Part shown: piece after piece, positions 24,497 through 32,155 of the stretch | How positions within the stretch are numbered: the stretch's first letter is position 1 | Layout of the letters: the number at the start of each line of letters is the position of its first letter | Source of the DNA: Candidatus Sumerlaeota bacterium | Lineage (GTDB): Bacteria; Sumerlaeota; Sumerlaeia; JAFGJS01 | Assembly: GCA_016928995.1 (NCBI GenBank) | Contig: JAFGJS010000078.1 | Location: forward strand, 1-40,426 | Length of the DNA: 40,426 bases | Direction: 5' to 3' | The notes under the pieces: model-generated | What the model was told of the DNA's origin: nothing | Database searches by the model: none | What the model saw: the letters and a program-made list of their open reading frames with translations, nothing else | Program-made: the position numbers and the translations under genes

Positions 24497-26044
24497 TTAA
24501 TCTTCATAATGCAATTCAGAAGTTGAGTTTGCCTTGGTCGCCGCGCCGGATGTCCAAGGCGATGAAGAACCTGAACCGGTCTTCCGATTGGAGATGATCG
24601 CTTGAGTGAACTCTCTGTCTTCGATCTCGATCGGCGCTTTGATGAGCTCGGGAACATTATAAACTCGAACCAGCCCATCATAGAACGTCGGATCCTGTTG
24701 CGGCAATACGAATGGCTTGTGCGCTTCGCCGTTCTCATCGAAGTAACTGAAAAACGGCCGGGCGAAACGGCCGTCGATACGTTTGCTGTTCAACACGACC
24801 CAGCGTCCGTTGCTGCTCCAGCCATGCCAGGAATCGTTGCGTTCGCTGCTGATGGCCAATTTGCGGTATTCGCCGGATTCCATCGCCATCAGGTATAAGT
24901 CGCATTGGGCTTGATGAATGGGAAAGTCGCTGTATTCCGAGACGTTGAATAACAGAAAACGGCCATCGGGCGAGAAGCGCGGCTGCGTGATGCTGCCCTG
25001 CGCATCCTGCGCCAAAAGCACGGTCTCCAAGTCGCCCCATCCGCCGCTTTCATCATCATAGCCGATCCGCATCAGGTCGCATTGCACTTCCGGATAGCGC
25101 TTTTGAGGAACTTGCGGAGCGCTGCAGAAATAAAGGAATCGCCCGTCGCGAGACCATTCGGGAAAAGTCTCCATGCGGTCCGGCCGGCTGATCTTATCTT
25201 CGCTCACAACCTCGTGGGTGTCCACACGATACAGATCCAAATCACAGGCGCCGTCGAAAACATCGCGCACTTCCTGCGCCTGCGTGTGGATCAGCATGGA
25301 AAATTTATTGTCCGTGATGGCGATGATTTTTCCGTTGGGATGCCAGGCGGTGAATCCGACCTTGCCGCTGGTCGTATCGGACTTCGTCTGGATCGGGGCG
25401 ATGTCATCATTATCCACCAGCAGCATCGGAGTGCCGTATTGCGCGGACCGCGCTTGCAACACCATGTGCTTGGGATCGTTTTTGAGATAACTATGGCAGT
25501 TGATGCATCCGTATCCGTAAGACCGATTGTGCGACACGATTGTCTCTGTATAGCTTTCCAGGTCGCGTTGATAAAATCCCATATCCCGCCACATAATGCA
25601 GATGTTGATTTTCCGGTACGCCACATAGGGATCGATTTCATCGTCCGCGATTTCATTTTCGATCGGCTCGAAGCGGCTCCATTGATTCTCACTGTCATAC
25701 ACATAGACGTAAAAAAAGAGTTTCTGCCCGCGATTGGACTCCAGCAGTTTTCTCCAATCGCTCATCGGAATCTCTATGCTGGGCTTGGCGCTATGAAGCT
25801 CAATCGACTTGCCGTTCGTTGAGCGAATCCTGACGAAATATTCGCTCCCTTTTTCCTCGATGAAAAAATTCAGCGGCGCGATGTTCGGCGGAATGACGAC
25901 GCCGCAATAGTCCGGGCGGATTTGGGCGATACGATCAATCTTTCGGCTTGCATCATCCGGCGCGCCCTTGCCGCACTGGACAAAGGCACAAACGCAAACC
26001 AGCAATGCCGCAAGCGTCATAGATGTTGGCGTAAGAACTCTCAT
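24497..26044 (-). CDS. Exported PD40/TolB-like propeller with CxxCH haem motif (copy 2)
   Basis: 515 residues, paralogue of 22932-24464 along its whole length. The signal segment ends FVQCGKG (Cys23); the lipobox is poor, so lipidation is uncertain, whereas copy 1 has no Cys there. It shares VVIPPNIAPLNF, ENEIADDEIDPYVAYRK, MWRDMG and CINCH at residues 180-184 in YGYGCINCHSYLKNDPKHM, then GTPMLLVD, AWHPNGKIIAITDNKFSMLIHT and RFSPDGRFLLF. Strong conservation around the CxxCH argues that the motif is functional. The open frame extends upstream to 26173, but ATG 26044 follows the stop of the membrane-protein gene by 4 nt and begins the signal peptide. The convergent gap to copy 1 is 32 bp with no clear terminator. 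Confidence 0.88.
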   Translation of the reverse strand: MRVLTPTSMTLAALLVCVCAFVQCGKGAPDDASRKIDRIAQIRPDYCGVVIPPNIAPLNFFIEEKGSEYFVRIRSTNGKSIELHSAKPSIEIPMSDWRKLLESNRGQKLFFYVYVYDSENQWSRFEPIENEIADDEIDPYVAYRKINICIMWRDMGFYQRDLESYTETIVSHNRSYGYGCINCHSYLKNDPKHMVLQARSAQYGTPMLLVDNDDIAPIQTKSDTTSGKVGFTAWHPNGKIIAITDNKFSMLIHTQAQEVRDVFDGACDLDLYRVDTHEVVSEDKISRPDRMETFPEWSRDGRFLYFCSAPQVPQKRYPEVQCDLMRIGYDDESGGWGDLETVLLAQDAQGSITQPRFSPDGRFLLFNVSEYSDFPIHQAQCDLYLMAMESGEYRKLAISSERNDSWHGWSSNGRWVVLNSKRIDGRFARPFFSYFDENGEAHKPFVLPQQDPTFYDGLVRVYNVPELIKAPIEIEDREFTQAIISNRKTGSGSSSPWTSGAATKANSTSELHYED

Positions 26045-26048
26045 CGCT

Positions 26049-27989
26049 TCACTTTTTCTGAATCCGGTTATATCCATATAAATTATAAAAAAAGTAACTA
26101 TCGCCGAACTCCGCTTCCAACTCGCCCTGAGCCGCGCGAAGATTTTTATTGTTGCTTTGAATGATCCGGTCAAACTTGAAAAACCGCTCCTGCGTCTCCG
26201 CGCTGATCGGATAGCCGTTTAAAAAAGGCCTCGATTGCGTGCTGTGCATGAAAATCAGGATCGCTTCCTCGCACGCGCGAGGGATCGCGTCATAATGCAA
26301 CTCCGCCATACGCGCAGTGTTCGTCACAACATCAGCGACTTGATTCGTCTGCAGATAATACGCCATCAAGTATTCAAAAGCCATGCGGTTGTTTGGATTG
26401 ATACGCAGCAAAGTTTCCGGCGAGCATTCCTCAATGCTGTCCTTGACCGGCATGAAGGAGCGTATTCTTTGGATTTCTTCATTCGAGGTGAAATCGGGAT
26501 CCGCATCAAGCTGATCCAAAAGTTCCTGCGCCTCATTCCGAAAGATAAAATCCTCGCGCAGAGCGATTAAAAATGTGCGGGCGGCGTCCGGTTGGCGCTT
26601 GACGATGTTGATCAGAGCCAGCCGTTTCAACACATGTGGATGGTACATAAGACCGGCCAAGGCGTCCAAGGCATAATTCTCAGCTTCATTGACGCGCCCC
26701 ATTTCATACAATGAGTCGCAAAGATTTGAATTCCGCCCCATTTTATCCGCCGGGCTCAGCGAAATTGAATCGTCCACCTTATACAGTTGCCAACCCGCCA
26801 CTTGGGGATAGTGGAAAAGGTCATCCAGCAACCGGCCGCTGTGATAAAGCGCGCGAGAGACATCATGGCAATAGGCGAAGTCGTAATCTTGTGGACCAAG
26901 TTCGTTCGCTTCGCTGAGCAATTCCGTCCACATCTCATGCTGAGCGAAGCACTTGATCCGGCGCCGCTGCCGTTCGACATTATCGGTTGAGAGAAAAACA
27001 GCGATGAGGACAACGATCAGCAGAATCGATGCCGCAAAAACAAGTTGAAGCTTGCTCGCGACCGGCTGTTCTTGAATTTCAGGATCTGTTTCCTCGATTT
27101 CCGGATCCGCGTTTTCCGCGGAATCCGTCGCGTTGACGGAATAACGTTTGAAGCTGTCCTTCATTTTCCCCGCATAAGAGCGCCAAAAGGCGCCGAACAG
27201 ACCGGCAAGCGGAAAAAATAGATAAAGAAACAGATAAAGCCAAGGCCCCTGAAAACCAATGATCAACGGCTCATACGGAAGCGTGCAGAGATATGCGCTG
27301 GCCAAGGTTTGATCGAAGACAAGCATGGAGGCGATCAGCGGAATCAGCAAAACCGAAAGGAGCGCCGCAAGACCGTTGATCCAATGACGCTGGTGAAAAA
27401 CTTCGTAGCTCGCGCAAAGCGCCACAAAGAGCAAATAGGAAAAAACCGCCGCGTAATACAAAATCGCGGAAAGCGCCAGAAATATGATCAAACGTAGCAA
27501 GGGTCGCAGTTTGGACGCGTGCAGATACAGACACACAAGCAGCACGCCGAACGCTATTGAAATGTTCTCCATTAAATAATGGCAATACCGGCTGTATTGC
27601 GCCAGCAGAACGATGGCTGGAACAAAGCGAAGCCAGCGCAATCGTCCGTCGCTCATCGCGCCGATGTATTTATCCGCGCCCCAAAACAGAATCCAGGCAA
27701 GCGCGGTGATGCTGGCGGCGCCCGCCCATGAATAATAAAAGATATGGAGCAGCCATCCTGCCGCGAATACCGCCAGTTTGCCGGGATAAGCCGGCAAATC
27801 GCTGAAGACATTCAATCCCGGGACGTACGGCGGCAAGCGCCAATGGGCGAAGTGGCTGATGTGAATCAGCGCCGGATCGATGTAGAGATAGACATCGAGG
27901 AAAAACAGCAGAAAAAATATCAGGCTCGGAAGTCGCTGTATGAAGTTCCAACCGGACCGTTGCTCAAGCGAGTTCGGCGTGAGGGGCAT
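26049..27989 (-). CDS. Polytopic membrane protein with TPR-like tail, DUF6057-like (copy 2)
   Basis: 646 residues, homologous over its length to copy 1. Shared stretches include IDPALIHISHFAHWRLP/IEPTLIHHSYYPRWRLP, YYSWAGAASIT, LMENISIAFGVLL, DVSRALYHSGRLLDDLFHYPQ, LYEMGRVNEAENYALDAL and NIVKRQPDAARTFL. It has about eight to ten membrane segments, then a TPR-like soluble tail. Its start follows the Rid-family gene stop by 3 nt and its end precedes the PD40 gene by 4 nt, so the three genes form a tightly coupled operon. The loop before the last membrane segment carries an acidic run (ENADPEIEETDPEIQEQP) absent from copy 1. Function unknown; conserved pairing with the propeller suggests a complex. 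Confidence 0.86.
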   Translation of the reverse strand: MPLTPNSLEQRSGWNFIQRLPSLIFFLLFFLDVYLYIDPALIHISHFAHWRLPPYVPGLNVFSDLPAYPGKLAVFAAGWLLHIFYYSWAGAASITALAWILFWGADKYIGAMSDGRLRWLRFVPAIVLLAQYSRYCHYLMENISIAFGVLLVCLYLHASKLRPLLRLIIFLALSAILYYAAVFSYLLFVALCASYEVFHQRHWINGLAALLSVLLIPLIASMLVFDQTLASAYLCTLPYEPLIIGFQGPWLYLFLYLFFPLAGLFGAFWRSYAGKMKDSFKRYSVNATDSAENADPEIEETDPEIQEQPVASKLQLVFAASILLIVVLIAVFLSTDNVERQRRRIKCFAQHEMWTELLSEANELGPQDYDFAYCHDVSRALYHSGRLLDDLFHYPQVAGWQLYKVDDSISLSPADKMGRNSNLCDSLYEMGRVNEAENYALDALAGLMYHPHVLKRLALINIVKRQPDAARTFLIALREDFIFRNEAQELLDQLDADPDFTSNEEIQRIRSFMPVKDSIEECSPETLLRINPNNRMAFEYLMAYYLQTNQVADVVTNTARMAELHYDAIPRACEEAILIFMHSTQSRPFLNGYPISAETQERFFKFDRIIQSNNKNLRAAQGELEAEFGDSYFFYNLYGYNRIQKK

Positions 27990-27992
27990 GGC

Positions 27993-29189
27993 TTACAGAT
28001 CCCGTGATCCGCCGTTGCTGACCACCGCGGCGATGGCGTCCATCTCAAACAATAATTCATCACGGCAAACATCAGCGACCACGCATACGGCGGGCATCGC
28101 GTCCAATCCCATATCGCTGGCGACTTCGCGGAAGGTCTGGAGGTATTCCGCTTTTTTCAGGAACACAGTGGCGTCGCAGATGTCCTGAAGCCGGGCGCCC
28201 TCCGGACCAATCAAGGCTTCGATCACCTCAAGTGTTTTAACGATTTGCGCGCGGATGTCGCCGATGAAGAGGCTCTTGCCCTGATCGCAAATAGAAGCCG
28301 TGCCGGAAACCATAACCTGAACGGCATTCGGTTCGCGGATGCTGACCGCGCGTGAAAAAGCCGAGCCGTAGCGAAAGGCGGATTTCTGTTTGGCGCCGGT
28401 GATATGCTCGACCGACAGCGACGAGCCGGAATCATGCACTACGGCCAGCACATCCATCACGCATGCCGCGCCGTCCGGATTGCCCCCCTGAATGCCCGTG
28501 CTGGCGGGCAGATACACCTTTTCCACACTGTCGTTATTCGTCGTTTCCGGAATGATGCCGAATTCTGTATACTTGGCGTTGCGCACCGCGTTGAACTCAT
28601 CATACCAGCCCAAAACATCCGGGAAATAGATCCACGTGCGAACGACATTGCGGTAGGAAGCGCCTTGTGTGTGCAAAATCGCCTCGACCCGGTCGAACAT
28701 TCGAGCCGCCTCGTCACCATTACTGCCGTTCTCTTCCGTTGCCTGGCGCCCGTGCATGTTTTGCAGCATGATGTATGTAGCGCCGTTTTGTTTCCACCCG
28801 CGGCCGCAAGGAACGCCGTCCTCATCGATCGTCCATACGTCGTCTGCGGCTACGGCGCAAACCTGCAGACCGGAAAAACCTTCGCCCCACGGCGGATCGC
28901 TCTGAATATAGGTCAAGGGAGGCTCTTCATCGACGCCGTTCTGGCGCAGGAAGTCTTTGCGGATGGCAAGGATGCCGCTCCGCGCGCTGGCGCTGCCAAA
29001 GATGCGTTCGTGAACGATTTTCAGATTTTTTTGGCTGAGCAGGCCGGCAAGACGTTGATATACTTCTGTTGAGGTTTCAGCTGGGGCGTTGTCTTTTTCA
29101 ACCAATGATGCGTTGATATAAACCTGATTTTCTCCGATTGCAGCAGTATGGAATCTTAAATTCTTCATGTCAGTTTTGCTTTTTGCCAT
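27993..29189 (-). CDS. Tandem Rid (YjgF/YER057c) superfamily protein
   Basis: 398 residues with at least two Rid-like units. The central one (~125-225) has DEAARMFDRVEAILHTQGAS and VVRTWIYFPDVLGWYDEFN; the C-terminal one (~275-390) has GTASI, GDIRAQIVKTLEVIEALI, DICDATVFLKKAEYLQTF and a FEMDAIAAV end strand. Length and arrangement recall chorismatase-type or pteridine-dioxygenase-like Rid proteins (FkbO/Hyg5) more than the 130-residue RidA deaminase. In the C-terminal unit the residue aligned with the RidA carboxylate-binding Arg (PAR in RidA) is Val368 (PAV), so canonical imine deaminase activity there is unlikely. GAGGT precedes ATG 29189. It heads the minus-strand operon ahead of the DUF6057-like and PD40/CxxCH genes, an odd neighbour for an apparently cytosolic protein. 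Confidence 0.85.
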   Translation of the reverse strand: MAKSKTDMKNLRFHTAAIGENQVYINASLVEKDNAPAETSTEVYQRLAGLLSQKNLKIVHERIFGSASARSGILAIRKDFLRQNGVDEEPPLTYIQSDPPWGEGFSGLQVCAVAADDVWTIDEDGVPCGRGWKQNGATYIMLQNMHGRQATEENGSNGDEAARMFDRVEAILHTQGASYRNVVRTWIYFPDVLGWYDEFNAVRNAKYTEFGIIPETTNNDSVEKVYLPASTGIQGGNPDGAACVMDVLAVVHDSGSSLSVEHITGAKQKSAFRYGSAFSRAVSIREPNAVQVMVSGTASICDQGKSLFIGDIRAQIVKTLEVIEALIGPEGARLQDICDATVFLKKAEYLQTFREVASDMGLDAMPAVCVVADVCRDELLFEMDAIAAVVSNGGSRDL

Positions 29190-29544
29190 CTGTTTACCTC
29201 GACTGCAATCTAAGATTTTCCGGATAAACGAACGTGCAACCTTCGGAGATTCATGTCGCGCTTGAGCGTTGAACTAATCCTCTTTAGTTATTGAGATCGT
29301 TTTCAGATTTTATCCAGAGTGAAATATTTTGATTTACAACTGGAAAAATCCCGAGTTCCAATGGAGTCGGCTCGAGGGAACCCGTTTGCCGTAATTATGG
29401 TTCGACCGTGTTGAGGCTTTTGGCCAAAAGGAAACCGACAAAAAAACATTGCAAATGCTTAGCTTATGTTCGCCCCCACGTATGTCTTCCGACGCCACAC
29501 GCTCCGCTCCATTTTCTTTCCTGCGGATCATGCATCATACTGGG

Positions 29545-29574
29545 ATTTTGTAGCAGCGATCTTTTTTCTGTCAA
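29545..29574 (-). promoter_or_regulatory. Candidate promoter of the Rid/DUF6057/PD40 operon
   Basis: On the minus strand a perfect TTGACA (29574-29569) is followed by TACAAAAT, giving CAAAAT at 18-bp spacing (29550-29545) or TACAAA at 16 bp. Transcription from here would give a ~350-nt untranslated leader, unusually long, so a closer promoter may exist. Confidence 0.35.
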
Positions 29575-29773
29575 GCCCAAATGCTGCGCATCAAGAAGCG
29601 GCGTACGTTTTTTTCATATGTTGATGGAGACAACCATAACTCCTTGAATGATGAATCGCCTGGCTTTAAATTTCTGATTAAAATGCATCATCCAACGAAA
29701 TAGATGATTGTCATAATTCGACAAAGCGCACCGCGTTTACATGTACCGTCATGAAGACGCGGGTTGTTTCACG

Positions 29774-29803
29774 TTGACAGCGATAGAAGCTATGAATCAT
29801 AGT
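29774..29803 (+). promoter_or_regulatory. Candidate promoter of the TPR/coiled-coil/CehA-like operon
   Basis: A perfect TTGACA (29774-29779), an 18-bp spacer and CATAGT (29798-29803, four of six) lie about 75 bp upstream of the chosen TPR gene start at 29880. Position and the perfect -35 support it. Confidence 0.45.
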
Positions 29804-29879
29804 TAACAACGACTTGGCTCAGATCCATGCAATCCATGCGCCGAGCGCTGGAAGCATCTCGAATCGAGGTTTGAAACCA

Positions 29880-31559
29880 ATGATCCAGAGAGATTCACTG
29901 TCAAATTCCGTGTCGTACAGATTGCCGGGAATGCTGATCACCCTGGCGATGTTCATCCTCGCCGGCCGGTCCGCGCTTGCGGATTACATTATACTGAATG
30001 ATAACGGCCGGAAAGTGGAGGGCATTGTCCTCCCCTATACGGATGAAGATAAAACCATCTCCATCCAGACCACCACCTCAAAACTAACCTTTCAACTCTC
30101 GGAAATCAAATCCGTCGAAAAGCATGAAGAATATTACACTTTCATGCGCATCGGCCAACAGTATCACCGGGAAGGCAACTTGGATAAAGCCGGTGAATAC
30201 CTCAAGCGCGCCTTTGAATTAAATCCCAATGATCAGGATGTGCAGGACGCCTTGAAACTCTACGAGCGGACGTTGGACGCCGAAGCCCGCAAACAGCAAA
30301 AAATGACGAATCAGCAGATCGATGACACCATCGATGAGATCGTCAAACTGACTGAAAAAGCTCAGTTTGAAGAGGCCCTGAAACGATACACAGCGCTCGC
30401 GGAACTCGATCCTGACGAGGTACGGAAAATCGAGTTCCGCGACGTGCTTGTGCAAATCTACTACCAATGGGGCCTGAAGTGCATCGACCACGTGGATTCC
30501 GCGGGAGCAATGAAGCGCCTGGAACAAGCGCGTGAGATCAATCCGAATTTCAAGCCGGCGCTCGATAAGCTGATCAAACTCTATGAGGGCGATCCTTCGA
30601 AAGTGGACGAGGTGCTCAAGTACTACACCGAAATGCTCAAACTGAATCCCGGCGATGATAAAATACGGCTTAAAATCGCCAACGCCAGCATGGTGAAAAA
30701 AGACTGGGATCAGGCAATCGAACACTACAAGGTGTTGTTTTTAAAAAACAAATTAAACAATCCCGACATTGAAAATAATCTGCGCACGGCCTTCGAGAAC
30801 AGCCACCAGGAGAAATCCAACAGTTTTGATTTCGAAGGGGCCAAGCAGACCTACGAGGATTTCGCGAAAGTTTTTCCGGACATCGACCGCACGCCGATTT
30901 TTAATTATGAATACCTGTTGCGAAGACAGGAACTCTCCGACGACAACATCAAAGGCCATCTGGAATTGGCGCAGTGGTGTATGGACAACGGCCTGGACGA
31001 CAAGGCGCAACGCCACTTTTTCCATGTCCTGCGTTTCGACAAAAACAACGAAGCGGCGTCCAAGGCGCTGCTGCATTACGCCACGCTCGACATGCAGGAC
31101 GCGCGCAACGTATACCAAAAAGGCAACTACGCCGGCGCCATCAATCTCTGCGACGAGGTGATTGAAAAATACTCCACGACGCTGCCGTCCATCGTGCAAG
31201 CGGCCACGGATCTGCAAGAAGAGGCGCGCATCAAGCTGACCGCCAAACTCAAAGATCAAGCCCAGCAAGCGGAAAGCTATTACGCCAGCGGAGAGCAAAA
31301 CTTCTCCCAGGCGATGAGTTTCTTTCAACAACTGAATGACACGCGATATACAGAAACCAGCGTCAAAATCTATAATCCGCGCACAGAGGCTATTCGATAT
31401 TTCAAACGGGCCAAGCGCGATTATCAGACGGCTGCGCGCCTGGATAATACCTTAAACATAAAATACAGCATCTCGGATAAAATCAAAGACTGCGATCGCT
31501 ATATCGACAGACTTGACAGCGGCGCTCTCCCCTTGCCGCCCAAAAACCGCAATCGCTAG
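29880..31559 (+). CDS. Exported TPR-repeat protein with N-terminal small beta-domain
   Basis: 559 residues. The signal peptide (~1-34) ends SALADY. A short beta-domain, DYIILNDNGRKVEGIVLPYT...LSEIKSVEKHE, follows; this D-x-I-x-L-x-NG-x4-G pattern is common at the start of exported PVC-group TPR proteins. Then come several TPR units, including YHREGNLDKAGEYLKRAFELNPND, AQFEEALKRYTALAELDPD, AGAMKRLEQAREINPNF and KDWDQAIEHY. A long helical C-terminus ends in DRLDSGALPLPP. The open frame starts at TTG 29814; ATG 29880 with GAGG upstream is preferred because the signal peptide begins there, and ATG 29931 is a shorter option. It is the first gene of a three-gene run and probably a periplasmic scaffold. 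Partner proteins are unknown. Confidence 0.85.
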   Translation: MIQRDSLSNSVSYRLPGMLITLAMFILAGRSALADYIILNDNGRKVEGIVLPYTDEDKTISIQTTTSKLTFQLSEIKSVEKHEEYYTFMRIGQQYHREGNLDKAGEYLKRAFELNPNDQDVQDALKLYERTLDAEARKQQKMTNQQIDDTIDEIVKLTEKAQFEEALKRYTALAELDPDEVRKIEFRDVLVQIYYQWGLKCIDHVDSAGAMKRLEQAREINPNFKPALDKLIKLYEGDPSKVDEVLKYYTEMLKLNPGDDKIRLKIANASMVKKDWDQAIEHYKVLFLKNKLNNPDIENNLRTAFENSHQEKSNSFDFEGAKQTYEDFAKVFPDIDRTPIFNYEYLLRRQELSDDNIKGHLELAQWCMDNGLDDKAQRHFFHVLRFDKNNEAASKALLHYATLDMQDARNVYQKGNYAGAINLCDEVIEKYSTTLPSIVQAATDLQEEARIKLTAKLKDQAQQAESYYASGEQNFSQAMSFFQQLNDTRYTETSVKIYNPRTEAIRYFKRAKRDYQTAARLDNTLNIKYSISDKIKDCDRYIDRLDSGALPLPPKNRNR

Positions 31560-31672
31560 CGAACGGCGGCGCAAGCGCGCATCAGTCTCGAAAATCTCCA
31601 TCGAATCCATGTGCGGCGCTGCATTGAACACGAAGCTGCGGCAAGAAAGCCTTATCGAACAAGGAGAAAGTC

Positions 31673-32146
31673 ATGGCGGAAAAAATGCAACCTGAGAAAA
31701 AAGGCGGACACGGGATCATCAGCTTTCTGATCTTCCTGATCGCTGCCGCCGCCCTGGCCGTCTCATTATTCGCCTGGGCGGGCGTCCCTGCGCCCAAACT
31801 GCTGCACGACGCCGTTCAAACGCTCCAAGGAAAAGAGACTGAAAGCACAACCACATCCAATGATCAATCCGCCTTCGAGGCCGTGCGTCAAAAGTTCACG
31901 GAAGCGCTGGAATTGGCCGGCGATGAAAAAACCCGTGAAAAAGCCATTGAAAAACTGAAAGAGGCGGGTGAATCTCTTAAGGCATTTGAGGAAAACGCCG
32001 TTCCCAAAGCGCAGGAAATGATCGAGCAGGCGAAAGAAAAGACCAATGAGGCGATCCAGACTTTGCGCGAGACCACCCGCGAGTCGCGCGAAAAACTCGG
32101 CGATATGATCGAATCGTCCGACAATCCCGAAGAAGACAAGGAGTAA
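31673..32146 (+). CDS. Single-pass membrane protein with long amphipathic coiled-coil
   Basis: 157 residues. A short basic cytosolic N-terminus precedes one membrane helix (~14-38, ISFLIFLIAAAALAVSLFAWAG). The rest is a highly charged helix (~65-150) rich in Glu, Lys and Ala with heptad-like spacing (FTEALELA, KAIEKLKEAG, AQEMIEQAKEKTNEAIQTLR), apolipoprotein- or LEA-like. The start has an excellent AAGGAGAAAGTC ribosome site. It lies 113 bp after the TPR gene and 9 bp before the CehA-like gene. I recognise no family. It could be an envelope spacer or a membrane-stress protein. Confidence 0.8.
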   Translation: MAEKMQPEKKGGHGIISFLIFLIAAAALAVSLFAWAGVPAPKLLHDAVQTLQGKETESTTTSNDQSAFEAVRQKFTEALELAGDEKTREKAIEKLKEAGESLKAFEENAVPKAQEMIEQAKEKTNEAIQTLRETTRESREKLGDMIESSDNPEEDKE

Positions 32147-32155
32147 AGTCTTTTG

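Larger units (their letters stand above)
29190..29879. other. Long divergent intergenic region with palindrome and promoters
   Basis: Nearly 700 bp separate the Rid gene from the plus-strand TPR gene. No gene is convincing; the short frame at 29408-29647 has poor composition and no ribosome site. A 14-bp perfect palindrome, CTTTTGGCCAAAAG (29417-29430), lies between a candidate minus promoter (29545-29574) and the Rid start, and a plus promoter lies at 29774-29803. A TTTTTTT run occurs near 29610-29616. The implied minus-strand leader of ~350 nt could hold a regulatory RNA, which I cannot demonstrate. Confidence 0.5.

Noticed and set aside
29408-29647. 79-residue plus-strand open frame in the long intergenic region
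   Set aside because: Cys/His-rich chance composition, no ribosome site, no recognisable domain.
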